Origin: Rhodospirillaceae bacterium
GTDB lineage: Bacteria > Pseudomonadota > Alphaproteobacteria > UBA828
DNA length: 38,948 nucleotides
NCBI GenBank assembly: GCA_018666805.1
Contig: JABIXB010000020.1
Span: 1 to 38,948, forward strand
Reading direction: 5' to 3'
Part shown: positions 27,717 through 35,666 of the stretch, piece after piece
How positions within the stretch are numbered: the first letter of the stretch is position 1
How the letters are laid out: every line of letters starts with the position of its first letter
Notes under the pieces: model-generated
Database searches by the model: none
Told to the model about the DNA's origin: nothing
What the model saw: the letters and a program-made list of their open reading frames with translations, nothing else
Position numbers and translations under genes: made by a program

Positions 27717-28622
27717 ATGGACCCTCTCTCCGGCATTGCCGTCTTTACCGCTGTGGCGGACGCTCAAAGTTTCACCCAGGCGGCCAAGCGCCTCGGCATG
27801 TCAAAATCTTCCGTCAGCAAAAGTGTGACGCGGCTGGAGGCGCGTCTCGGCGCGCGGCTCATCAATCGCACCACGCGGCGGCTTAGCCTGACCGAAGTGG
27901 GGCGCGCCTTTCACCAGCGTTGCAGCCGAATTGTCGAAGAAGCGGAGGCTGCAGAGCTTGCGGTAAATCACCTGCAGGAAACGCCGCGTGGCACGCTCAG
28001 GGTCAATGCGCCGCTCAGTTTCGGGCTACGTCATCTCGGACCGGCACTGCCCGAATTCATGGCGCTCTATCCCGAGCTTCGGGTCGACATAGACTTCCTC
28101 GATCGCCGGGTGGACCTGATCGAGGAAGGCTACGATATGGCGGTGCGCAGCGGCGCACTGGATGATTCATCGCTCATCGCGCGGCGCCTCGCACCCAATC
28201 GGCTGGTCACGGTGGCCGCGCCCGCCTATCTCGAGCGCCATGGCACACCGGCGCACCCCAAGGCGCTGGCACACCATAATTGCTTCACCTACGCCTATTT
28301 GCCGAACCCGGGTGCCTGGCAGTTTCAACTCGACGGGGAGCGCCGCGCCGTGCCGGTCTCGGGCAGCCTGCATACCAATAATGGCGATGTGATTCTGGAA
28401 GCCACACTCGCCGGGCTTGGCATTGCCCTGGCGCCGACCTTTATATGCGGCGATGAATTAGCGGCCGGTAATTTGCGCCGCATTCTCAGCGATTTCGAGG
28501 CGGAGCCGCACGGTATTCATGCCATCTATCCGCACAGCCGCCACCTACCGCTGAAAGTTCGCGTATTCATCGATTTCTTCGTCGAACGCTTTGGCGACCA
28601 CCCCTATTGGGACCGCGCCTAG
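27717..28622 (+). CDS. LysR-family transcriptional regulator
   Basis: A 301-residue regulator with an N-terminal winged helix-turn-helix (IAVFTAVADAQSFTQAAKRL, then MSKSSVSKSVTRLEARLGAR) and a C-terminal periplasmic-binding-like sensor domain from about residue 90. It belongs to the broad group with AaeR, DmlR and YhaJ. It is divergent from wrbA-pirin-GHR and probably regulates it, as LysR genes usually control a divergent neighbour. The effector cannot be read from sequence. The ATG at 27717 fits the family start, but GGAG lies only 2 bases before it and a TATAAT only 6 bases before, so the transcript may be leaderless. Its stop overlaps that of the next gene in a CTAG tetranucleotide. Confidence 0.95.
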   Translation: MDPLSGIAVFTAVADAQSFTQAAKRLGMSKSSVSKSVTRLEARLGARLINRTTRRLSLTEVGRAFHQRCSRIVEEAEAAELAVNHLQETPRGTLRVNAPLSFGLRHLGPALPEFMALYPELRVDIDFLDRRVDLIEEGYDMAVRSGALDDSSLIARRLAPNRLVTVAAPAYLERHGTPAHPKALAHHNCFTYAYLPNPGAWQFQLDGERRAVPVSGSLHTNNGDVILEATLAGLGIALAPTFICGDELAAGNLRRILSDFEAEPHGIHAIYPHSRHLPLKVRVFIDFFVERFGDHPYWDRA

Positions 28623-29800
28623 AATTCGCCCTGGCTATCGGCCAGCCGCTTGGCGATTTCGTCCATCCTGTCGGCTTCGACATTGGCGAAGGAAAAGCGC
28701 AGATAGGAATCCTGGCCGGGACCAAAAAAGTTGCCCGGGAGACACAGCATATTCTGCTCATCGGCCAAACGCCGCGCCACCTCGGCTGCGCCTTTGCCGT
28801 GGTGAGGGTGGCGCATATAGGCGAAAAATGCGCCGGCGCTGACCAGTTCATAGCCGAGATCGTTGCGCGCCAGCGCCTGGCGCAAAGCCGCCAAACGCTG
28901 CAGGCTGAGTTCGCGCTTCTCTTCTTTCCAGCCCGCCAAATTCTCGAGCCCGAAGAGCGCCGCCGCCTGGCCCACGGCCGGCGCACAGATTGCCGCACAG
29001 TCCATGCCCTTGGTAATTTCCGCCGTGATTTCCGGCCCGGCCACCAGGCCGCCGACACGGTGCCCGGTCAGGGAATAAGCTTTAGAGAAGCTGAATAATT
29101 GGATCAACGTAGCGGGCCAGTCCGGTGCGCGAAGCAGGTCATGCGGCGCGCCGTCGGTGGGGAGAAAATCCTTGTAGGTTTCGTCCAGCACCAGGGCGAT
29201 ACCGCGCTCCCGCGCCAGCTCGAAAAACTGCCAGATCACCGCGGGCGGATAAATCGCGCCGGTCGGATTGTTGGGGCTGACCAGAACGATGGCGCGGGTG
29301 CGCGCGGTAATTTTGTCCGCTGCCTCCGCGACATCCGGCACGCCGCCATTTACCGCCTGAAAGCTGAGCGGCACGGCCTTTGCGCCGAGCATTTTGAGCC
29401 ACATATCGTGATTGAAATAATACGGCGCGGGCAAAATAACTTCATCGCCAACACCCACCAGCGCCATCGCGGCCAGGCAAAAAGCCTGGTTGCAGCCAGC
29501 CGTGATGCTGACATATGCAGGCGCGACATCGGCGCCATAGAACTCGCTGAGATGGCCGGCAAAGGCGGCGCGCAGTTCTGCCGTTCCAAGGATATCGGTA
29601 TAGCGCGATAGCTCGGGCCGGTGGATTTCCTCGGCCAGATGAGCAAGCAATTCGGGCGCCGGCGGATAGCTCGGCTCGGCTTGCGCCAGATCGATAAGCG
29701 GTTTGTCTTCAGGAAAGGTGCGGCCCTCGACCCACCCCCATGCCTCGGCGATGGGCGGCGGCGCGACGGCCGAAAATAGCGGATTGACGCGGTAGTTCAT
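28619..29800 (-). CDS. PLP-dependent aminotransferase, class I/II, substrate unknown
   Basis: A fold-type I aminotransferase of 393 residues. The PLP lysine is K240 in LFSFSKAYSLTGHRVGGLVA, the asparagine loop is SPNNPTGAIYPP, and the aspartate LVLDETYKDF. The N-terminal PLIDLAQAEPSYPPAPELLA and the glycine-rich TAGCNQAFCLAAMALVGVGD complete the pattern. The C-terminal arginine region is SYLRFSFANVEADRM. Annotation pipelines would say aminotransferase; the amino acid used is not evident. It is 17 bases downstream of gshA on the same strand and so probably cotranscribed. Its stop codon overlaps that of the convergent LysR gene. Confidence 0.92.
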   Translation of the reverse strand: MNYRVNPLFSAVAPPPIAEAWGWVEGRTFPEDKPLIDLAQAEPSYPPAPELLAHLAEEIHRPELSRYTDILGTAELRAAFAGHLSEFYGADVAPAYVSITAGCNQAFCLAAMALVGVGDEVILPAPYYFNHDMWLKMLGAKAVPLSFQAVNGGVPDVAEAADKITARTRAIVLVSPNNPTGAIYPPAVIWQFFELARERGIALVLDETYKDFLPTDGAPHDLLRAPDWPATLIQLFSFSKAYSLTGHRVGGLVAGPEITAEITKGMDCAAICAPAVGQAAALFGLENLAGWKEEKRELSLQRLAALRQALARNDLGYELVSAGAFFAYMRHPHHGKGAAEVARRLADEQNMLCLPGNFFGPGQDSYLRFSFANVEADRMDEIAKRLADSQGEF

Positions 29801-29817
29801 ATCCTCACCACAGGCGC

Positions 29818-31185
29818 TTAATAGGCATATTCCTCAAACAGCGGATCGATATTACCGTGCCAACGCGTCTCAAAGGCCTCAAGCAATTCCTCCGCCGGGG
29901 TGCGGCCCGCATCGACGGCCTGTTGAAGCACCGTGAGATAGCTACGCTCGTCCGGGTCATGGTTTCCCGCCACGGCGCGGCGCTCCAGCCCATCGCGCGC
30001 GATACGCACCACGTCGCGCGCGATATCGCCGATGGCGCGCCCGCCGAGCGTCGTCTTAAAGCCGTTCTTCGCCACATCGACATGAGCGCGGGCAACTTCG
30101 TCATAAGACCATTCGCGGCAAAGTGCCTCGGCCTCGTTAAGCGCGGTCGAATCATAGAGCAGCCCGACCCAAAGCGCCGGTAAGGCGCAGAGCCGGCCCC
30201 ACGGCCCGCCATCGGCACCGCGCACTTCCATGTAACGCTTAATACGTACCTCGGGAAAGATCGTCGTCATATGATCTTCCCAATCCTTGATGCTCGGCCG
30301 CTCGCCTTCCAGGCCAGGCAGTTTGCCGGCGATAAAGTCACGGAAGGAACAGCCCGAGACATCGATATATTTGCCGTCGCGCAGGACGAAATACATCGGC
30401 ACATCGAGGGCATAATCGACATAGCGCTCAAATCCCATGCCGTCCTCAAAGGCAAACGGCAGCAGCCCGCAGCGCTCCGGATCGGTGCGCGTCCAGACGT
30501 GGCTACGAAAACTTAAATAGCCGCTCGGCTTGCCCTCGTAAAAGGGCGAATTGGCAAACAGCGCCACCGCAACCGGCTGCAGCGCCAACGAAACGCGCAG
30601 CTTGCGCACCATATCGATCTCGCTGTCGAAATCGAGATTGACCTGCACCGTGCAGGTGCGCGTCATCATATCGAGGCCAAGATCGCCCTTGGTCGGCATG
30701 TAGCGGCGCATGATGCCGTAGCGGCCCTTGGGCATCCAATGAATGTCGTCGCGCTTCCATTTGGGCTGAAAGCCGAGGCCGAGAAAGCCAACGCCCAATT
30801 CTTTGGCGACGGTTGCCACCTGATCAAGGTGGGTGTGCACCTCATCACAGACGCGATGTAAATTCGGCAGCGGCGCGCCCGACAATTCAAACTGCCCGCC
30901 CGGCTCGAGCGAAACGGAGGAGCCGTCATCCTTGGTCAGCGCAATGACATTGTCGCCTTCGAAATAGGGCGCCCAGCCATATTTCTCCAAGCCTTCGAGC
31001 ATGGCGCGGATACCGGCCGGGCCGTCATAGGGCAGCGGCCGCAAATCATCAAGGCGGTAGCCGAACTTTTCATGCTCGGTACCGATCGCCCATTCGGCCC
31101 CCGGCGTGCAGCCGGATTCGACATAGCTCACCAGGTCGCGTCTTTCGATGGCCTCCTGGCGGGGCGGGCTGACGATTTCGTTCAT
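29818..31185 (-). CDS. gshA: Glutamate-cysteine ligase, plant/alphaproteobacterial type
   Basis: It catalyses ATP-dependent formation of gamma-glutamylcysteine, the first step of glutathione synthesis. The 455-residue protein belongs to the plant/rhizobial class, not the E. coli class: WAIGTEHEKFGYRL, SLEPGGQFELSGAPL, RYMPTKGDLGLDMMTRTCTV, SPFYEGKPSGYLSFRSHVWT and MEVRGADGG are its blocks. ATG at 31183-31185 (MNEIVSPP) with GGA 6 bases upstream is chosen; a second ATG two codons earlier is possible. A longer frame upstream is arginine-rich and unlike the family. A promoter candidate lies upstream at 31234-31262. Glutathione made here would serve the hydroquinone reductase at 25078. Confidence 0.96.
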   Translation of the reverse strand: MNEIVSPPRQEAIERRDLVSYVESGCTPGAEWAIGTEHEKFGYRLDDLRPLPYDGPAGIRAMLEGLEKYGWAPYFEGDNVIALTKDDGSSVSLEPGGQFELSGAPLPNLHRVCDEVHTHLDQVATVAKELGVGFLGLGFQPKWKRDDIHWMPKGRYGIMRRYMPTKGDLGLDMMTRTCTVQVNLDFDSEIDMVRKLRVSLALQPVAVALFANSPFYEGKPSGYLSFRSHVWTRTDPERCGLLPFAFEDGMGFERYVDYALDVPMYFVLRDGKYIDVSGCSFRDFIAGKLPGLEGERPSIKDWEDHMTTIFPEVRIKRYMEVRGADGGPWGRLCALPALWVGLLYDSTALNEAEALCREWSYDEVARAHVDVAKNGFKTTLGGRAIGDIARDVVRIARDGLERRAVAGNHDPDERSYLTVLQQAVDAGRTPAEELLEAFETRWHGNIDPLFEEYAY

Positions 31186-31233
31186 AGACATTCCGAAGGT
31201 GAGAAAAGGCGGTGTAATTGCCCTGTGCGCTTC

Positions 31234-31262
31234 CTGATACGACGAATGGGCGAGCGCTGCAA
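31234..31262 (-). promoter_or_regulatory. Candidate sigma-70 promoter for gshA
   Basis: On the minus strand TTGCAG (31257-31262) and TATCAG (31234-31239) are spaced by 17 bases, with a start near 31227 and a leader of about 40 bases. It lies in the gap between rsmE and gshA, so gshA may be expressed apart from rsmE. Found by eye. Confidence 0.4.
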
Positions 31263-31279
31263 GTATATGAAATAGGGCC

Positions 31280-32041
31280 TCAATTGCCCGAGCGCAAGTC
31301 CCCCAGCACCGCCTGCCATAGGCTGAGCGCCGCCACGGCGGCGGTCTCGGCGCGTAATGTTCGCGGGCCGAGCGAAACCGGCACGCAATAGGGGCGCGAT
31401 TTAATCTCGGCCCGCTCGGCCGTGGAGAATCCGCCCTCCGGCCCGACCAGGATGGCCCACGGTGCTGGTGGCGCGGCGGCAAGAGCTTCCAGAGCTGGCG
31501 GGCCACCGCTTTCATCGCAAAACATAAGCCGCCGATCCGCCGGCCACGCCTCTAACACCGCCGAAAGTGCCGCGAGCGGCTGGATTTCCGGCACCTCGAG
31601 CCGCCCGCATTGTTCCGCCGCCTCGATCGCATGGGCACGGTAGCGTTCCGGCTTCACCCGTTTACTTTGACAATATTGCGTCATCACCGGCCACAGTTCG
31701 GCGGCGCCCAATTCAGAAGCCTTTTCGATCAGCAATTCGGTGCGCGATGATTTAACCGGGGCGAACAGTAGCCACGGCCCATTTGCCGCCCGTTGCGGCT
31801 TTTCTTGTGCCTCCGGCAAGAGCGTACCGGCGCCGCGCCGGAGGGTGGCGATGGCGGCGCGCCATTCGCCGTCACGGCCATTGAAGATAAAAAGCGTATC
31901 GCCGGGTGCGAGACGCATGACGGTGCCGAGATAATGGCTTTGGGCGCTTTCGAGCGGCAATTCGACGCCGGCGGCGATGGGCATATCGACAAACAAGCGC
32001 ACCCGGCTCGCCTTCGCCGCCTGCTTATTTTGTCCCGCCAT
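31280..32041 (-). CDS. rsmE: 16S rRNA (uracil-1498-N3) methyltransferase
   Basis: A 253-residue SPOUT-class enzyme that methylates U1498 of 16S rRNA near the decoding centre. An N-terminal PUA-like domain (SHYLGTVMRLAPGDTLFIFN) is followed by the SPOUT fold with its knot motifs WAILVGPEGGFSTAERAEI and VSLGPRTLRAETAAVAALSL. Both are characteristic. ATG is at 32039-32041. It is divergent from ubiA (51 bases between starts) and 94 bases upstream of gshA. The rsmE-gshA neighbourhood is common in alphaproteobacteria. Confidence 0.96.
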   Translation of the reverse strand: MAGQNKQAAKASRVRLFVDMPIAAGVELPLESAQSHYLGTVMRLAPGDTLFIFNGRDGEWRAAIATLRRGAGTLLPEAQEKPQRAANGPWLLFAPVKSSRTELLIEKASELGAAELWPVMTQYCQSKRVKPERYRAHAIEAAEQCGRLEVPEIQPLAALSAVLEAWPADRRLMFCDESGGPPALEALAAAPPAPWAILVGPEGGFSTAERAEIKSRPYCVPVSLGPRTLRAETAAVAALSLWQAVLGDLRSGN

Positions 32042-32055
32042 TCGCTTGCCCCTTC

Positions 32056-32084
32056 TTGTCTCGCGCGCGCGCTCAAGATATCAC
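32056..32084 (+). promoter_or_regulatory. Possible promoter for ubiA
   Basis: TTGTCT (32056-32061) and TATCAC (32079-32084) are spaced by 17 bases. The predicted start would be about 32091, almost at the ubiA ATG (32093), which would make the mRNA nearly leaderless. The match is modest and the spacer is an unusual CG-alternating tract. Confidence 0.3.
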
Positions 32085-32092
32085 CATTATTC

Positions 32093-32977
32093 ATGACCGC
32101 GAGCCTGATCCTCAACCTGCTGCCGCGCCCGCTACGGCCGTTCGCCGTGCTTGCCCGCCTCGACAAGCCGATCGGCACCTGGCTGCTGCTGTGGCCGGGC
32201 GCCTGGAGCGTCGCCCTGGCGGCGGACGGGCTGGCCGATATCCGCCTGCTGGCGCTGTTCGCCGCCGGCGCCTTGGTAATGCGCAGCGCCGGCTGCGTTT
32301 ACAATGATATTGTCGACCGCGATTTCGACGCCCGCGTGGCGCGCACCCGGGAGCGGCCAATCGCGTCCGGCGTGATCGGCGTCAAAACCGCACTTGCCTT
32401 TCTCGTCCTGCTCCTCGCCCTCGGCCTCGTCATTCTGCTGCAGTTCAATCTGTTTGCCATCCTGCTCGGCATCGCCTCACTGGCGCTGGTTTTCACCTAT
32501 CCGTTTATGAAGCGCATCACCTATTGGCCACAGGCGTTTCTCGGCCTGACCTTCAATTGGGGCGCGCTGCTCGGTTGGGCGGCGGTCGAGGGTGGCCTGG
32601 CCTGGCCGGCCGGGCTGCTCTATGCCGGCGGCATTGCCTGGACGCTCGGCTACGACACCATCTATGCCCATCAGGACAAGGAGGACGATGCGCTGATCGG
32701 CGTCAAATCCACCGCACTCGCCCTCGGCACCAAAACCAAACCCTGGTTGTGGGTTTTCTATCTCGCCGCGCTCGCGGCTTTCGCCGCCGCCGGTGCGCTC
32801 ACCGACATCGCCTGGCCGTTCTACGCCGGCCTCGGCGCCGCCGCGCTGCTTTTCGCGTGGCAGGTGATAACCTTGAAATTGGCCGACGCCGCCGATTGCC
32901 TGAGTAAGTTCAAGCTCAATTTCTGGGTCGGCGCGGTGATCTTCGCCGGCATCGCGGGTGCTCAAGCACTGGGCTAA
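32093..32977 (+). CDS. ubiA: 4-hydroxybenzoate polyprenyltransferase
   Basis: A 294-residue membrane enzyme that prenylates 4-hydroxybenzoate in ubiquinone synthesis. It has about eight hydrophobic segments. The first Asp-rich motif is NDIVDRDFDARVARTRERPI (N71, D72, D75, D79) and the second YDTIYAHQDKEDD (D188, D195, D198). LARLDKPIGTWLLLWPGAWS at the N-terminus marks the UbiA branch as opposed to CtaB. ATG at 32093 (MTASLILNLL) is the sensible start. The decarboxylase that acts on its product is encoded at 34158 (ubiD). Its stop codon directly abuts that of the convergent gene. Confidence 0.97.
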   Translation: MTASLILNLLPRPLRPFAVLARLDKPIGTWLLLWPGAWSVALAADGLADIRLLALFAAGALVMRSAGCVYNDIVDRDFDARVARTRERPIASGVIGVKTALAFLVLLLALGLVILLQFNLFAILLGIASLALVFTYPFMKRITYWPQAFLGLTFNWGALLGWAAVEGGLAWPAGLLYAGGIAWTLGYDTIYAHQDKEDDALIGVKSTALALGTKTKPWLWVFYLAALAAFAAAGALTDIAWPFYAGLGAAALLFAWQVITLKLADAADCLSKFKLNFWVGAVIFAGIAGAQALG

Positions 32978-33763
32978 TCAGCCGTCCAGAATCTGGCAAT
33001 GAGGATGGTCGAAGGGCTTGGCGTTAGCGCTGAGCGCCAAACTGCGCTCATGGCGCAAGCCGGGGTCGGCGATATTTTCGTGCACGAAATCATGCATATC
33101 GCGGCCCGGCGCCAGGCGGTCGCGCGCCTGGATTTGCATGTCCTCCTGCGCGGCTGCGGCAAAGCGCCGGCCCTCGGCGGCGATGGCGGAAAGCGCGAGC
33201 GGGCCGGACGGGCCGGCGAAATAACCATAGCCGGTCCAATAGCTGTGCACCGCATTCCGTGCGGCCAAGCCTTCCGGCTGCACGCGTATTTGCCCAAGCA
33301 GTCCATAGACGTAACGGCGGCCGGATAGTTCGGTCTCATGCATGCGGGCGAGCTGATCCTGGTCGAGATAGGTCAGCGCGACCTCAGCCACCGTGCCGGG
33401 CGAAGGCGCCAGTGTTGCCGGCACCGCGCCGTAGCTCGAATAGTGGCAGGCATGGACGATATCAAAATCGAACAGCCGGGCTTTGACGACGGGAAACACC
33501 GCGCCCGGCCCCTCAGCCTCGAATTTACGCTGCAACCGCGCAGGCGCCGCATTCGCGCCATACGCCAGCACAGCGGTTCGATCCGCCATGGTTGCGGCGC
33601 CTTTTCGCGCAAGCGCGTCATCTAAATATTCCACCCCGGGAGACTCCAGCGCCAGCACCGCGCCATCGGCGAACAGATAGGAATGGTCCGGCCTCGAGAA
33701 CGGATAATCCATTGCATTGGCGACCTGTGCAGCGGCGACCAGTTCGGCCGCCCCGTCAATCAT
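32978..33763 (-). CDS. Hypothetical protein, possibly gamma-glutamylcyclotransferase-like fold
   Basis: A protein of about 261 residues. The segment TAVLAYGANAAPARLQRKFE resembles the YGSNL substrate-loop motif of gamma-glutamylcyclotransferase (GGCT/AIG2) folds. The later PATLAPSPGTVAEVALTYLD, followed by QDQLARMHETE, resembles the beta strand and helix with the catalytic glutamate region. The match is partial: YGAN replaces YGSN, and about 70 residues precede and 90 follow. It may be a divergent, non-catalytic relative. ATG at 33761-33763 is preferred; a TTG at 33778 is possible. It overlaps the upstream hypothetical gene by 8 bases and abuts the ubiA stop. Confidence is for the gene, less for the fold. 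Confidence 0.68.
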   Translation of the reverse strand: MIDGAAELVAAAQVANAMDYPFSRPDHSYLFADGAVLALESPGVEYLDDALARKGAATMADRTAVLAYGANAAPARLQRKFEAEGPGAVFPVVKARLFDFDIVHACHYSSYGAVPATLAPSPGTVAEVALTYLDQDQLARMHETELSGRRYVYGLLGQIRVQPEGLAARNAVHSYWTGYGYFAGPSGPLALSAIAAEGRRFAAAAQEDMQIQARDRLAPGRDMHDFVHENIADPGLRHERSLALSANAKPFDHPHCQILDG

Positions 33764-34082
33764 CGTTGGCGCCGACAATCATATGGCCGCCCGGGGTGGC
33801 GATTTCACGATCGATCAAGCCGATGGCAAAACGCAGATAATCGGCCAGCGCGTCGAGCCGCCGCTTGCGGCTCAATCTGGAAAAATCCGGATCGCCCTCC
33901 ATCCGCTCCTCTATCTGCGTGAGACGGAGCGGCATTTCGGCAAGGATATCCTTAACCTCATCGATGCGTTTGTTGACCTCACTCATGCGGCCAATGCCCT
34001 TCACGTCAGCCGCGCCCGACGGATCGGTGATTTCGTTGAAGATGCGCTCGAGACGGGCGCGATAGGGCGACATATCAGACAT
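33756..34082 (-). CDS. Hypothetical protein, mostly helical
   Basis: A 108-residue protein beginning MSDMSPYRARLERIFNEITD, with charged helical stretches (MSEVNKRIDEVKDILAEMPL, QIEERMEGDPDF) that may form a coiled coil, and an ending REIATPGGHMIVGANDD. I do not recognise the family. An in-frame ATG at 34146-34148 would add 22 residues, but that leaves 9 bases to the divergent ubiD start and the extra sequence is unlike a protein N-terminus. The start at 34082 leaves a 75-base divergent promoter space and is preferred. It overlaps the next hypothetical gene by 8 bases (translational coupling). Confidence 0.65.
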   Translation of the reverse strand: MSDMSPYRARLERIFNEITDPSGAADVKGIGRMSEVNKRIDEVKDILAEMPLRLTQIEERMEGDPDFSRLSRKRRLDALADYLRFAIGLIDREIATPGGHMIVGANDD

Positions 34083-34157
34083 ATCGCCAGTATGGCCTTG
34101 CGCGCGCCGGAGCGATAGTCTGTCGCATAACGCTTTTAAAATATCCATGGAACATCA

Positions 34158-35666
34158 ATGGCCTACAATTCGCTGCGCGACTTCTTGCAGCATCTCGAGA
34201 ACCAGGGTGCATTGGCCCGCGTGCAAGCGCCGGTCTCGCCCGAGCTCGAGATGACGGAGATTCAGACCCGCCTCTTAGCCGAGGGCGGCCCGGCCGTGCT
34301 GTTCGAAAATGTCGTTGCAAGCGGTGGCAAAGCCTTCAATATGCCGATGCTGGTCAATCTGTTCGGTACCGTTGAGCGGGTCGCGATGGGTATGGGACAG
34401 AGCGCGGACAGTTTGCGCGAGATCGGCGAGACGCTCGCCTTTTTGCGCCAGCCCGAGCCGCCGGGCGGCTGGCGCGAGGCGTTCGAGATGTTGCCGCTGT
34501 TGCGCAAAGTGATGGCGATGAAACCCAAATCGGTCAGTGCCGGCGCCTGTCAGGAAATTGTCTGGACCGGCGATGACATTGATTTGGCCCGCCTGCCAAT
34601 CCAGACCTGCTGGCCGGGCGAACCGGCGCCGCTCATTACCTGGCCGCTGGTGGTCACGCGCGGGCCGGGCTCGAGCCGCGAGGATGGTTACAATCTCGGC
34701 ATTTACCGCATGCAGGTGACGGGGCGGAACACCACCCTGATGCGCTGGCTGCGCCACCGCGGCGGCGCCCAGCAGCATCGCCGCTGGGCCGAGGAAAAGC
34801 GCGAGCCGCTGCCGGCGGCGGTGGTGATCGGCGCCGACCCCGGCGTCATTCTGGCCGCCGTGACGCCGGTGCCGGAGACGCTCTCGGAATATCAGTTCGC
34901 CGGTCTGTTGCGCGGCCGCAAGGTCGAGCTGGTCAAATGCAAGACCGTGCCACTCGCCGTGCCGGCGGAGGCGGAGATCGTTATCGAAGGCCATGTCAGC
35001 CTGGATGATTACGGCCCTGAAGGGCCCTACGGCGACCATACCGGCTATTACAATTCGGTCGAGCAGTTCCCGCGCTTTACCGTCTCCGCCATTACCATGC
35101 GGCAGGATCCGATCTATCTCTCGACCTTCACCGGCCGCCCGCCGGACGAGCCGAGCATCCTCGGCCAGGCGCTGAATGAAATCTTCGTGCCGCTGTTGGC
35201 GCAGCAATTTCCCGAGATCGTCGATTTCTGGCTGCCGCCGGAAGCGTGCAGCTACCGCATCGCCGTGGTCTCGATCAAGAAGGCCTATCCCGGCCATGCC
35301 AAGCGGGTGATGATGGGCATCTGGTCTTATCTGCGCCAATTCATGTACACCAAGTGGGTCATCGTCGTCGATGACGACATCAATGTGCGCGACTGGAAGG
35401 ATGTGATGTGGGCCGTCTCGACGCGCATGGATCCGGCACGCGATATCACCCTGGTCGAAAACACGCCGATCGATTATCTCGATTTCGCTTCGCCCGAAGC
35501 GGGGCTCGGCTCCAAGATCGGCCTTGATGCGACCAACAAACTGGCGCCGGAAACCAACCGCGATTGGGGCGAAAAAATCCGCATGAGCGACGAGATCATC
35601 GATACCGTCAGCCGCAAATGGGCCGACTACGGCCTGCCCGGCGCCGGCAAACCAATCTGGAAATGA
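34158..35666 (+). CDS. ubiD: 4-hydroxy-3-polyprenylbenzoate decarboxylase
   Basis: A 502-residue prenylated-FMN decarboxylase for ubiquinone synthesis. It matches the E. coli UbiD pattern closely along its length: [87 protein letters not shown] and [20 protein letters not shown]. These cover the prFMN and metal sites. UbiX, which makes the cofactor, is not in this window. ATG at 34158 is the family start. The stop overlaps the next gene by 4 bases. With ubiA 1.2 kb upstream this forms a ubiquinone cluster interrupted by two opposite-strand genes. Confidence 0.98.
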   Translation: MAYNSLRDFLQHLENQGALARVQAPVSPELEMTEIQTRLLAEGGPAVLFENVVASGGKAFNMPMLVNLFGTVERVAMGMGQSADSLREIGETLAFLRQPEPPGGWREAFEMLPLLRKVMAMKPKSVSAGACQEIVWTGDDIDLARLPIQTCWPGEPAPLITWPLVVTRGPGSSREDGYNLGIYRMQVTGRNTTLMRWLRHRGGAQQHRRWAEEKREPLPAAVVIGADPGVILAAVTPVPETLSEYQFAGLLRGRKVELVKCKTVPLAVPAEAEIVIEGHVSLDDYGPEGPYGDHTGYYNSVEQFPRFTVSAITMRQDPIYLSTFTGRPPDEPSILGQALNEIFVPLLAQQFPEIVDFWLPPEACSYRIAVVSIKKAYPGHAKRVMMGIWSYLRQFMYTKWVIVVDDDINVRDWKDVMWAVSTRMDPARDITLVENTPIDYLDFASPEAGLGSKIGLDATNKLAPETNRDWGEKIRMSDEIIDTVSRKWADYGLPGAGKPIWK

